Shown: one piece after another, positions 1-7,268 of the stretch
Layout: each line of letters opens with the position of its first letter
Numbering within the stretch: position 1 is the stretch's first letter
Virus record (IMG/VR): IMGVR_UViG_3300042467_002659
Span: 1 to 37,872 of that record
Strand: one strand, 5' to 3'
Length of the DNA stretch: 37,872 nt
Source of the DNA: a virus
Made by a program: the position numbers and the translations under genes
Notes under the pieces: generated by a model
What the model saw: only the letters and a program-made list of their open reading frames with translations
The model's database searches: none
Told to the model about the DNA's origin: nothing

Positions 1-271
1 GAGTGTCAAATAGTACTGCCCAGTCAATGTTAGACTTCTCTCGATCAGCTTTTCGATTGCCTTTATATGGAGCAAAGTAATCACGACGCCAGTACTTCTT
101 ATCATCGCAAGCAATAACAAGCTCACCATAGTCTGAAAACTTTACTTTAAGAGAACGAATGGTATTGATTACCATATGTCGAACAAGATCAGGTTGAATA
201 GCATCAGTGTGCTGTCCAACCTGCATCATAATGTTCGAAATCATTACTTGTGATAAGTCAAGGAGAATCAT
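1..271 (-). CDS. rnh: RNase H, T4 Rnh-like 5'-3' exonuclease (N-terminal part, cut by window edge)
   Basis: The first 90 codons of a gene that runs off the left edge. The product opens MILLDLSQVMIS, which matches the metal-binding start of T4 RNase H (LIDFSQ; the Asp is a metal ligand). It continues with the diagnostic YWRRDYFAPYKGNR stretch around residues 60-73. T4 Rnh is a FEN-1-type flap and 5'-3' exonuclease that removes RNA primers during lagging-strand synthesis. This fits a window holding the polymerase, helicase and primase. The ATG at 271 is the only in-frame start, and GAAA/TTAAC-rich sequence precedes it without a strong Shine-Dalgarno. A sigma70-like promoter lies just upstream at 302-330. 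The C-terminal half cannot be seen. Confidence 0.88.
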   Translation of the reverse strand, partial: MILLDLSQVMISNIMMQVGQHTDAIQPDLVRHMVINTIRSLKVKFSDYGELVIACDDKKYWRRDYFAPYKGNRKADREKSNIDWAVLFDT

Positions 272-301
272 AATTGTAGGTTAAAGAGTTAATGATATGT
301 T

Positions 302-330
302 ATGTTAACCTATACGCGTTCTAATGTCAA
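302..330 (-). promoter_or_regulatory. Putative sigma70-type promoter for rnh
   Basis: On the minus strand TTGACA (330-325) is followed by a 17-nt spacer and TAACAT (307-302). The -35 is a perfect match and the -10 matches at 4 of 6 positions. The -35 overlaps the TGA stop of the glycosyltransferase gene (329-327). The predicted transcript would start near 295 and give rnh a leader of about 25 nt. This is sequence-pattern evidence only. Confidence 0.4.
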
Positions 331-1322
331 CCTACTCTATAGTGAAATACTTCGCCGCTCGACAGCTTTCTGCTTTCTACATCGGGGAAAGCTCTCTTGA
401 GACTGTTAAGCAGATCGGTCCACATGGAAACGATCCGCGGCCACGAGTAACGTAGATTAGCATAACTGCTCTGTATTCCGGTAACGTTTGTTATTGTAGG
501 ATCATTACGATTCTCAATAATATTTTCAAGGTGTGTGTAGAGGATTTGAGCGTGTGCGTTTGCATCCTCATGCCACTGGTACATCATTGTTGTTCCACCT
601 GCAGTCTCAAACAGAGCTGCGTAGTTGGGATGCAAGCAGATACATTTAGCACTCATAGCTTCCATCAGACTCAAACAAGATGTCTCAGCCCAAATAGAAG
701 GGTATGCAAACACATGAGCCTGTGCAACAGCCTTACGGACCTCATCATTTGAGACCGTACCATGGTAATTGATCTGATTATGATTACGACAAACTTCGAA
801 CAGTTGTTCGTATTGTGTATCACGTTGTTCCCAACCATAGATCTTGAAGCTGGAATACACATCAAGCTCAATGAAGTCATACTTCTCAGCTAGCTTGGTA
901 AACACTGGAACAAGTAGTTCTAGACCACGATGAGGTGTGGTGTGGTAAATGATTTTAAACTTGTCTGTTGGTTTAACGATCTCGCTTTCTGCAATAGGTT
1001 CAATAGCGTTTTCAATGACAAGGAACTTACTAAAAGGGATTCTATAGTAAGCTGAAAACTGCTGCATTTGCCAGTTAGATACACATACAAGTTGATGGAA
1101 CTTATCATGTCCACCATTCTTAAGATGATCACATTCAGGGTCACCGGGCAAATCATGGAGCCATAAGACACGAATCTTTGATTCGTCTAGCTCTCTCACT
1201 CGAGAAGGTATAATTTGAAAGTCTTCAACAAGAGCAGGATCAAGACGGCTCTCAAGTCCAACCCTCATTAGCTCTGTTCCACCTTTAGAGTTCTTTGAAA
1301 CTTCATTAACATCAAATCCCAT
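327..1322 (-). CDS. Glycosyltransferase, GT4-like (GT-B fold)
   Basis: A 331-residue protein that looks like a retaining GT-B glycosyltransferase. The middle holds an acceptor-to-donor linker of the type VSNWQMQQF...FLVIENAIEP (residues about 81-108). The C-terminal half has the donor-binding pattern FAYPSIWAETSCLSLMEAMSAKC (around 206-228), which corresponds to the family's E-x7-E region. An N-terminal NSKGGTEL segment resembles the GGxE acceptor loop. The donor is probably a nucleotide sugar; substrate and acceptor are unknown. AAGGA lies 7 nt before the ATG. The gene overlaps the epimerase gene by 11 nt and, with the cytidylyltransferase, forms a sugar-nucleotide trio. It could act on phage DNA, virion proteins or a host surface glycan. 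Confidence 0.82.
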   Translation of the reverse strand: MGFDVNEVSKNSKGGTELMRVGLESRLDPALVEDFQIIPSRVRELDESKIRVLWLHDLPGDPECDHLKNGGHDKFHQLVCVSNWQMQQFSAYYRIPFSKFLVIENAIEPIAESEIVKPTDKFKIIYHTTPHRGLELLVPVFTKLAEKYDFIELDVYSSFKIYGWEQRDTQYEQLFEVCRNHNQINYHGTVSNDEVRKAVAQAHVFAYPSIWAETSCLSLMEAMSAKCICLHPNYAALFETAGGTTMMYQWHEDANAHAQILYTHLENIIENRNDPTITNVTGIQSSYANLRYSWPRIVSMWTDLLNSLKRAFPDVESRKLSSGEVFHYRVG

Positions 1323-2265
1323 AATGTATCCTTTTAAAATGCTTCCATGACGAACTAATAATGTCTTCTATGTTATACTTATACGTGAATCCATGCAGTG
1401 TAAACTTGGTTGGCTCTGCCACCAGATATGGAACATCACCAGGTCGTCGTTGACCCGTTTCGTATGTAACACTACACCCTGTCTGTTTATTGAACATATC
1501 AATCATTTCAAAAACGGACGTTCCTTGCTTTGATCCAAGGTTGTATGTGCCATAGATTTTGTTCTGAGCGGCAAAGCATTGCGCACGACAGATGTCCAAT
1601 ACATGAACATAGTCCCTAATGCAAGTACCATCAGGAGTGGGATAGTCATCACCATAAACAGTAACGGGACTATTATTAATCGCAGAAACACATATCCGTG
1701 AAATAAGGTGGGTGTCTTGATGTTCTTCGCCAAACTCATCGTACGCTCCCGCAACATTAAAGAAACGAAATGATGTAACATTTATGCCGTAGAGAGAACA
1801 GTAATCAAGCATTCTCTCGCATTGTAGTTTGCTCCTACCATAATTACTTGCCGGATCAGCAAAGTATGTTTCTTTCTTAGGTTCTAAGAAACCATTGAGT
1901 CTATAAACAGCTGCTGTACTAGCAAAGATAATGTGTCCTTTCCATTTACGATCAATCAGCTTTTTGAGGAAATTGATGGTCCGAGCAGTATTGTTCCAAT
2001 AGTATGTCGTTGGATCTTCAGCGTCCGGGCCAACAGTACTTGTTGCTGCTAGGTGGAGGATTGTAGACACGTTTGATCTTACGATCTGATCAACATATGC
2101 ATCATCATCAAATGAACCGTGGTACACCGATTTTGCGTACTTTGTCCATAACGAATGATCGAGGTTGATATCACAGGCAAGGACCTCAAGTCCTTGCTCT
2201 GTTAGCATTTTACGAAGAATGGATCCAATAAAGCCATGGGATCCGGTTACAGCTACTGTATTCAT
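1312..2265 (-). CDS. NAD-dependent nucleotide-sugar epimerase (GalE-like, extended SDR)
   Basis: A 317-residue extended short-chain dehydrogenase/reductase. It has the Rossmann glycine motif TGSHGFIGS (residues 7-15), the catalytic Ser in FASTAAVY (114-121), and the Tyr/Lys pair in NYGRSKLQCE (Y142, K146). C-terminal blocks such as CIRDYVHVLDICRA and YNLGSKQGTSVFE are typical of UDP-glucose 4-epimerase. The length is slightly shorter than bacterial GalE (about 338). It would interconvert UDP-hexoses to feed the adjacent glycosyltransferase. The sugar specificity cannot be read from sequence, and a dehydratase-type relative is possible. The start lies 2 nt after the stop of the cytidylyltransferase gene, so translation is probably coupled. 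Confidence 0.87.
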   Translation of the reverse strand: MNTVAVTGSHGFIGSILRKMLTEQGLEVLACDINLDHSLWTKYAKSVYHGSFDDDAYVDQIVRSNVSTILHLAATSTVGPDAEDPTTYYWNNTARTINFLKKLIDRKWKGHIIFASTAAVYRLNGFLEPKKETYFADPASNYGRSKLQCERMLDYCSLYGINVTSFRFFNVAGAYDEFGEEHQDTHLISRICVSAINNSPVTVYGDDYPTPDGTCIRDYVHVLDICRAQCFAAQNKIYGTYNLGSKQGTSVFEMIDMFNKQTGCSVTYETGQRRPGDVPYLVAEPTKFTLHGFTYKYNIEDIISSSWKHFKRIHYGI

Positions 2266-2267
2266 AA

Positions 2268-2732
2268 TTAAACGTTGCGATAGTTGTCTTCAGATTGCTT
2301 GGCTACATTGGCTTCTGTTACGCGTTTACGTAGTCCTGAACTACTAAATCGATGAGTCCGTTTATTGAAGTAGAATTCAATACCTCGTTCAATACAATAA
2401 TCACGGCCAGTAAAGTTTTTATCGATATATTCTTCACCAAGGATTCGTATATCAATAGGAAGCATTTGAATAAGGTCAACGAGATCTTGTTCTGTTTCAT
2501 AAACAATAATCTCGTCAACATACTTAACAGCTTTGAGCTGAACATATCGTTCAACAATTGTTTGAACAGGTTTGTTCTTCTCTGTTCTATCAATGCTTGG
2601 ATCAATTTGTAGTCCGCAAATAAGGTACTCGCAGACGCTCTTTGCTTCTTCAAGCATAAGAATATGACCAGCATGTAGTAGGTCAAATGTAGAGCATGTG
2701 AACCCTACCTTACGATTGTAAACATTTGTCAT
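2268..2732 (-). CDS. Cytidylyltransferase-like nucleotidyltransferase (TagD/RfaE-C type)
   Basis: A 154-residue protein of the HxGH nucleotidylyltransferase superfamily. The motif is seen in FDLLHAGHILMLEEAKS (H20, H23), and SSSGLRKRV near the C terminus matches the family's ISSTxIR motif. Glycerol-3-phosphate cytidylyltransferase and heptose-1-phosphate adenylyltransferase domains have this size. It would activate a phosphorylated small sugar or polyol with CTP or ATP. The ATG overlaps the stop of the preceding gene as ATGA (2732-2729). It sits just upstream of the epimerase and glycosyltransferase genes, consistent with a glycosylation pathway; the nucleotide and substrate are open. Confidence 0.82.
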   Translation of the reverse strand: MTNVYNRKVGFTCSTFDLLHAGHILMLEEAKSVCEYLICGLQIDPSIDRTEKNKPVQTIVERYVQLKAVKYVDEIIVYETEQDLVDLIQMLPIDIRILGEEYIDKNFTGRDYCIERGIEFYFNKRTHRFSSSGLRKRVTEANVAKQSEDNYRNV

Positions 2733-3052
2733 TCATCACCCACTTCAACACGAATTTGCTTAATTGAATCATAACGAAACGAGCGCCACGCTGATTTATC
2801 TAGATCCCACACAGCGCAAACGTCATCGTTCTTTTCTTTAACAAGATCTGTTTTCTTCTCATAAACAACAAGATCTTCTTCTCGAAGACTACAACGCATC
2901 TCACGTTTCGACCCATCGCTCTTAATGAACGTAACGTATATAGGCTGTACTTTCATCATCCCAGTTAGCCACTCACGGAACCTACGACGTTCTTTCTCAC
3001 CAGAGAGAGTGTAGTAATTTTCGTTGATCATTTCAGGTTTGATTTCGGTCAT
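2729..3052 (-). CDS. DUF2693-like small phage protein
   Basis: A 107-residue acidic protein. The central block IYVTFIKSDGSKREMRCSL and the ending AWRSFRYDSIKQIRV resemble the small DUF2693 family of T4-like phages (a transcription/translation-type beta barrel of unknown role). I chose the ATG at 3052 because GGAG lies 7 nt upstream; the longer reading frame would need a TTG at 3064. It ends in an ATGA overlap with the cytidylyltransferase gene and is the first gene after the terminator at 3067-3090. Function unknown. Confidence 0.65.
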   Translation of the reverse strand: MTEIKPEMINENYYTLSGEKERRRFREWLTGMMKVQPIYVTFIKSDGSKREMRCSLREEDLVVYEKKTDLVKEKNDDVCAVWDLDKSAWRSFRYDSIKQIRVEVGDE

Positions 3053-3066
3053 AATAATCTCCAAAC

Positions 3067-3090
3067 AAAAAAAGGGCCCTAAGGCCCTTA
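3067..3090 (-). terminator. Rho-independent terminator after the HTH gene
   Basis: On the minus strand a perfect 7-bp stem (AAGGGCC / GGCCCTT, 3089-3083 with 3078-3072) closes a 4-nt loop and runs into seven Ts. It lies about 20 nt after the stop of the HTH gene. A second perfect inverted repeat abuts it on the upstream side (3088-3106). Confidence 0.85.
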
Positions 3091-3106
3091 GTTTACACTA
3101 AACTAA
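3088..3106. repeat. Perfect inverted repeat next to the terminator
   Basis: Arms TTAGTTTA and TAAACTAA of 8 bp with a 3-bp spacer, immediately after the HTH stop codon (3112-3110). It shares two bases with the terminator stem. It could be a second hairpin that stabilises the mRNA 3' end, or a protein-binding operator. Confidence 0.6.
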
Positions 3107-3109
3107 CAT

Positions 3110-3367
3110 TTAGGCAAGGCCCAAACTAATAGCGCGATAACCTGCTGCAACAACACGAGGACCAGGACGGCCAGTACGGTACTTAACTACCGTTTCACCA
3201 CGGCTGGTAACCGTTTGAACAGAATGCACAGGAAAACCATCTTCAAGGCGAAGTTGGCTAATAACTTTCGTAGGGGAAGCAATACGATAAAGGTTACGAA
3301 TTTGCTTCGTGGTCAAAACAGCACCATTGTTAAAAGCACGACGAAGTTTTTGCTTTTGAGTCATCAT
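3110..3367 (-). CDS. Small helix-turn-helix protein, probable DNA-binding regulator
   Basis: An 85-residue basic protein starting MMTQKQKLRRAFNNGAVL. The segment LTTKQIRNLYRIASPTKVISQLRLEDGFPVHSV reads as a winged helix: a recognition-helix region followed by a short wing with basic residues. Similar small proteins in T4-like phages are annotated as HTH or winged-helix proteins without known targets. The ATG at 3367 has AGGAGA 8 nt upstream; an upstream extension to 3436 has no Shine-Dalgarno and would overlap the promoter. The gene has its own promoter (3415-3443) and terminator, so it is a monocistronic unit inside a long co-directional operon. A candidate operator palindrome lies in its leader. 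Confidence 0.7.
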   Translation of the reverse strand: MMTQKQKLRRAFNNGAVLTTKQIRNLYRIASPTKVISQLRLEDGFPVHSVQTVTSRGETVVKYRTGRPGPRVVAAGYRAISLGLA

Positions 3368-3393
3368 ATAAAGTTCTCCTTTGGTTAAGAAAC

Positions 3394-3408
3394 GCTTGTT
3401 AAGCAAGC
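3394..3408. promoter_or_regulatory. Palindrome in the HTH leader, possible operator
   Basis: GCTTG-TTAAG-CAAGC, an inverted repeat with 5-bp arms. It lies at the predicted transcription start, between the -10 box (3415-3420) and the Shine-Dalgarno of the HTH gene. The position would suit autorepression by the encoded HTH protein. This is inference from position only. Confidence 0.35.
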
Positions 3409-3414
3409 CACGAC

Positions 3415-3443
3415 ATATTAAAGAATAAAAAAACAAAAGTCAA
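3415..3443 (-). promoter_or_regulatory. Sigma70-type promoter for the HTH gene
   Basis: TTGACT (3443-3438), a 17-nt T-rich spacer, then TAATAT (3420-3415). It lies in the 89-nt gap between two genes, where such gaps are rare in this window. It is the clearest host-type promoter seen here and suggests early expression of the HTH gene. Confidence 0.6.
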
Positions 3444-3456
3444 CATACCAACAAAA

Positions 3457-3645
3457 TTATTTTTTTAAGGTATATGCATCCTTAGCAAGTTTAAGAACCC
3501 GTGAAGGTTGTCCTGTCCTTACAACGAAGAACTTCTTACCTTCAATTTCATCCTCTGAAAGAACATCACCAGTAATGAGTTCATTATTAAATCGATTCTG
3601 AAGAGTAATGTTTTCTTTGATCTGTTGTTTCTTCAATGCTTTCAT
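3457..3645 (-). CDS. Small basic protein of unknown function
   Basis: A 62-residue lysine-rich protein starting MKALKKQQIKENITLQNRF. The second half, EGKKFFVVRTGQPSRVLKLAKDAYTLKK, looks like a short beta hairpin followed by a helix. I do not recognise a family. The start at 3645 overlaps the stop of the radical SAM gene as ATGA and has GGAAG 5 nt upstream; a start four codons earlier lacks a Shine-Dalgarno. It is the last gene of the radical SAM transcription unit before the promoter at 3443. Confidence 0.6.
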   Translation of the reverse strand: MKALKKQQIKENITLQNRFNNELITGDVLSEDEIEGKKFFVVRTGQPSRVLKLAKDAYTLKK

Positions 3646-5180
3646 GTGTACTTCCATTTAATAAAGTTAAAGTATTGACTGTTATGGTCAATGATCTTTC
3701 TTGTCTCTTGCAAATACAATTTCTCCCAGTTCTGATATCTGGCTCTTGCTTCTTTCGGCGTAATGCCTAGTATACTCAAATAATGCATGTTTAGCCAAGG
3801 CTCACCGGCTTCAATATTGTGATTTTTCATTTTACGAGTTATACGATTACGTATAGTCACAGCCATATCCCAATTCATTGTTGGGCTTTCCCAATAGTTT
3901 ATCGGCTTGTCTTCAAAAAACACATATCCATACTTAGATGCCTCTTTCTCAAAAATACTCTTCTCTTGTTCTTTTTTTGAACGAGTGGGGTCATATAGAG
4001 TTAAAGCAGACCAATTCATGTGTATATGTCTTCGTTTTGAATACCAATCTAACGTTTTTTCTAGGTCTTTAATCCCTTCACCAGGTAACCCAATAATGTT
4101 GCAACAATTAATCATCACGTTCTCTTTGGCCATATCAAAGTAGAAGTGATCGAGAAATTCCTTGGCATACTTTGCACTAAACGCTTTACCAACAGCATTA
4201 GCTGCTTGGGGGTGAAAGGATTCGATTCCAAATGAGCACCCAACAAGTCCAGCATTCAGAAGACGTTGTGTGGTTTTTTGATACCTATGAGCAAGATCAA
4301 GACGAATGTAACCCATCAGATTAATTCTGAAGGGAAGTGACTCTAACATCTCGCAAAATTGATTAACGCGTTCGTCATTATCATTAAAAGTATCGTCAGC
4401 TAACCAGTAGTGGGTAGTTTGATACTTTTCATAATTATTACATATCTCTTCTTTAATATTTTCAAGAGGTCGTTCGAATGTACCTATCTTCTTACCAATG
4501 TTTGCAAATTGACAGAACCGACATCTGAAGATGCATCCTCTTGAGGTCTCTAATGGAACTGGCTCTCTAGGAACAATACAATCAGTGTCGTGCCATTTAA
4601 AATCACAAGTTGTTATCTGCCAGTCGTATGGTTGTTTTTGGATACCACTTCTTTTTATCTTATCAAGCAACTGTGGTAACGTATTCTCCGCTTCGCCCTG
4701 AAGCATATAATCAGCTTCAAAAATATCTTGGAATGCAACAGCTTGTGATCCACCAACTATAATCTTTGTTTTGTACTTTTCTCTAAAGTGATCAATGGTA
4801 TGAATAAGTTTATGTATTGCACTCTCATCCTGTAAATTACTGTCGTGAAATGATTGCGTCGAGAAGTCACCATGTGGATACCCCAGTAAGCTAGTTGAGA
4901 TACCAATGATTGTTTTCTCATTAACGAACCCTTCACAGAGAGACAAAATTTCCTGAGCGGTGAGCATTTGGAGCTTTGACAGCACTTGTGATGTGTACCC
5001 ATGTTTGCGTGCTATCCACGCAATCTTTGAAGGGCCCAGGACACGCATTCCCAAGTGGATGTGAAGTTCGTACAAATGAGCATTGATAGCTCTCACGTCT
5101 TCTTTAACTTTTTTATAAGAAGCGTGGTAATCCCCACCCATCGAGGAGTCGGCAGCTAGTATTAAAAAATCAACAGCCAT
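3642..5180 (-). CDS. B12-binding-type radical SAM enzyme (paralogue 1)
   Basis: A 512-residue protein with a Rossmann-like N-terminal domain. It includes LGPSKIAWIARKHGYTSQV (48-66), IIGISTS and IIVGGSQA, as in cobalamin-binding radical SAM proteins. A classic radical SAM core follows, with the 4Fe-4S motif CxxxCxxC at C216, C220 and C223 (RGCIFRCRFC). Further core blocks are HYWLADDTFND, GCSFGIESFHP and NIIGLPGEGIKDL. A typical DxHxxG cobalamin motif is not evident, so B12 use is an inference. It is adjacent to and clearly paralogous with the next gene. Family members methylate or rearrange unreactive carbons; the substrate here is unknown. The start overlaps the preceding stop as TAATG. Confidence 0.86.
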   Translation of the reverse strand: MAVDFLILAADSSMGGDYHASYKKVKEDVRAINAHLYELHIHLGMRVLGPSKIAWIARKHGYTSQVLSKLQMLTAQEILSLCEGFVNEKTIIGISTSLLGYPHGDFSTQSFHDSNLQDESAIHKLIHTIDHFREKYKTKIIVGGSQAVAFQDIFEADYMLQGEAENTLPQLLDKIKRSGIQKQPYDWQITTCDFKWHDTDCIVPREPVPLETSRGCIFRCRFCQFANIGKKIGTFERPLENIKEEICNNYEKYQTTHYWLADDTFNDNDERVNQFCEMLESLPFRINLMGYIRLDLAHRYQKTTQRLLNAGLVGCSFGIESFHPQAANAVGKAFSAKYAKEFLDHFYFDMAKENVMINCCNIIGLPGEGIKDLEKTLDWYSKRRHIHMNWSALTLYDPTRSKKEQEKSIFEKEASKYGYVFFEDKPINYWESPTMNWDMAVTIRNRITRKMKNHNIEAGEPWLNMHYLSILGITPKEARARYQNWEKLYLQETRKIIDHNSQYFNFIKWKYT

Positions 5181-6691
5181 TATAATTCCATCAGTCCGTG
5201 GAAGTAATTTGTTACGAAATCATCACGGAGAGTATTGAAGGTTGTATTGCCATATACAACATTACGAGGGTTGTTTAATATATAATTTTGATTAATACCT
5301 AGTGATAACATCTCCATTGTGCCCCAAGCAGTGACCCGACAATGCTTGTCGAAGTAATCATTCAACGGCGCAACACGTCTTGCTACATCGTGTTCGGTCA
5401 TTCCATCAAGGATCCACATTGATCGACCTTTATGTGTAACGAATTGATATCCATACTCTTCAGCATGAATATCGAAGTAGCTTATACCTTCACGTTCATC
5501 TTCATTCCAGATACCTTTGTAGTTATTTCTGAACTTTTCTATGCCTAACGTCGCATAATAGGCACTAAGATTGTTTTCAACAGCCCATTCTCCTGCTCTT
5601 TGCCAATCGTCTGGTGTTTCATGAGGTAGTCCTGCTATCAAAGATATGAACACATTTATTTTGTCACCCCATACATTTTTAGTAAGCTCAGGAACATACT
5701 CACGTGCATGTTTACCTGACCATGCTTTGCCGATGAGGGTTGACGCTTTCGGCGTTAGGGACTCTATACCAAAATGCGTGGCTAGCAGACCCGAGTCTTG
5801 CAGGAGTTTGGCTGTATGTGGAAAGCGATGTATCAAGTCCACGCGCAAGTATGTCACATACTGGATTTTGAAAGGTAGGCTACTTACCATATCCGCCCAG
5901 GCCTCAACCTTCTCTGGTGTGTCATTGAAGGTATCATCAGTCAACATATAGTTTGTTGTACCAAAATGATCATAGTTATACAACATTTCGTCTTTTATTA
6001 AATTGATGTCCCGTACATATGTGCCTTTCTTTTTACCTAGCATAGTAAAACGACAGAACTTACACTCAAAGATACATCCTCTTGCACACTCTAGCGGAAG
6101 TGACTCATTACGTTGAATAATAGATGAAGAATGCCACCTATGCTGGCAGGTTTGAATGTCCCAAGGTGCAGTGATCTTTCTAAAGAGACCCGAATTCTTA
6201 ATGTTATTAATGATTTGAAGGATTTTGTTCTCAGCAAAACTTACTATAACGTGGTCAAACTGATAGCCGTTTTTTTCAATAATCTTTGACCAAATGTGAG
6301 CCGAAGGTCCACCGATAATTGTTTTGTTTGTGTTAGTGATCTTTGGGCCAATGATATTGCGCATAAAATGAGCAATGGCTTTACATCCTCTACCATTGGC
6401 AAAAGTTGAACTAATACCAATAATAGTTCTAGGCCCAACGAACTTGTTAATAATACTTACAAGTTGATCTTGATTGAGGAAGTGAACAAAAGATATGACT
6501 TGGCAAGTATATCCACCTTCGCGAATTCGTTGTGCTATTTTGGAGGGTCCAAGGAAACGAGATGGATATGATGTACGGTCACCATTAAATGAAATGCCAC
6601 CGTGCTTTTCATTAAGGTGAACATCGGTAGTAGTCTGTGTGATGTAGGACCACGCAGCCTCAAATATTACAACATCAACATAATTATTCAT
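5180..6691 (-). CDS. B12-binding-type radical SAM enzyme (paralogue 2)
   Basis: A 503-residue paralogue of the downstream gene with the same plan: N-terminal LGPSKIAQRIREGGYTCQV (48-66) and IIGGPSAHIW, then CxxxCxxC at C206, C210 and C213 (RGCIFECKFC). It also has NYMLTDDTFND, ATHFGIESLTP and SLIAGLPHETPDDW. The two proteins keep the same motif order and spacing but differ over most of their length, so the duplication is old or the genes were acquired separately. The start at 6691 forms an ATGA overlap with the GIY-YIG gene and has no strong Shine-Dalgarno, so coupling is likely. The substrate is unknown; the neighbourhood of sugar-nucleotide and PP-loop enzymes suggests a small-molecule or nucleobase modification. 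Confidence 0.86.
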   Translation of the reverse strand: MNNYVDVVIFEAAWSYITQTTTDVHLNEKHGGISFNGDRTSYPSRFLGPSKIAQRIREGGYTCQVISFVHFLNQDQLVSIINKFVGPRTIIGISSTFANGRGCKAIAHFMRNIIGPKITNTNKTIIGGPSAHIWSKIIEKNGYQFDHVIVSFAENKILQIINNIKNSGLFRKITAPWDIQTCQHRWHSSSIIQRNESLPLECARGCIFECKFCRFTMLGKKKGTYVRDINLIKDEMLYNYDHFGTTNYMLTDDTFNDTPEKVEAWADMVSSLPFKIQYVTYLRVDLIHRFPHTAKLLQDSGLLATHFGIESLTPKASTLIGKAWSGKHAREYVPELTKNVWGDKINVFISLIAGLPHETPDDWQRAGEWAVENNLSAYYATLGIEKFRNNYKGIWNEDEREGISYFDIHAEEYGYQFVTHKGRSMWILDGMTEHDVARRVAPLNDYFDKHCRVTAWGTMEMLSLGINQNYILNNPRNVVYGNTTFNTLRDDFVTNYFHGLMEL

Positions 6692-7083
6692 AATATGTGT
6701 TTTCTATGCACACGACATATAATCCAGTCGTTGTAATACCTTTGTGGTTCGTATAGAACATTATGTTCGAATTGAAATTTGGCTTCATAATATGAACATT
6801 CACCTTTATTCTTACATAGACGGATTATTTCACGAGTAAACATATCTTCACCAAGACGTTTAACGTCTTCTTGAACTGCTTTAGAACTACCGAAATATGT
6901 TTTCCAATCAGAAGGAGCCAAATATCTTTTTTTCTTGCCTTTTAATGTCTTTGTCTTCTTAAACCAAAATAACTTTTTACCAATGTAAACTTTACTATCA
7001 ATATTGTTTGTTATTTTGTATACAAATCCATAATCATTTTCAGAAGGTTCTTCAAAAACGGCTCCGTTAAGGAGCCAAGTCAT
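6688..7083 (-). CDS. GIY-YIG family endonuclease
   Basis: A 131-residue protein with the GIY-YIG nuclease motif near the N terminus: GFVYKITNNIDSKVYIGKK (about 19-37). SDWKTYFGSS follows, then the FTREIIRLCKNKGECSYYEAKFQFEH block with a conserved Glu (EAK). It resembles the stand-alone GIY-YIG proteins of T4-like phages (Seg-like). No additional DNA-binding domain is visible, so it may be a degenerate homing endonuclease or a dedicated nuclease. Both ends are in ATGA overlaps, so it is built into the operon rather than freely inserted. Confidence 0.78.
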   Translation of the reverse strand: MTWLLNGAVFEEPSENDYGFVYKITNNIDSKVYIGKKLFWFKKTKTLKGKKKRYLAPSDWKTYFGSSKAVQEDVKRLGEDMFTREIIRLCKNKGECSYYEAKFQFEHNVLYEPQRYYNDWIICRVHRKHIL

Positions 7084-7259
7084 CTCGGATCAAGTTCGTC
7101 AAAAAGATCGTCATCCATTTCTTCATCGTCTCCTTCGACCTCACTACCACAGTATGGACAAAAGCATACTGATTCCTCTGTTTTGTATGGGGTGTGGACG
7201 ATAAATTCAGCGTCACAGTTGTAACAGATAATTGGTCCATCTTGTTCGTCGTCAAGCAT
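7080..7259 (-). CDS. Small zinc-ribbon protein
   Basis: A 59-residue acidic protein. It opens MLDDEQDGPIICYNCDAEF, has a second knuckle VCFCPYCGSEVEG, and ends in an acidic tail DDEEMDDDLFDELDPR. The two CxxC pairs (C12/C15 and C34/C37) would bind one zinc ion. AGGAG lies 8 nt before the ATG, and the stop overlaps the GIY-YIG start as ATGA. Such acidic zinc ribbons are common in T4-like phages and may bind host or phage protein partners; no function is assigned. A longer open frame on the same strand (7067-7255) is a shadow. Confidence 0.8.
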   Translation of the reverse strand: MLDDEQDGPIICYNCDAEFIVHTPYKTEESVCFCPYCGSEVEGDDEEMDDDLFDELDPR

Positions 7260-7268
7260 AAGCTACTC

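Noticed and set aside
7067-7255. A 62-codon frame overlapping the zinc-ribbon gene
   Set aside because: The alternative frame 7080-7259 has a Shine-Dalgarno, two CxxC knuckles and an ATGA coupling; this one has none of these.
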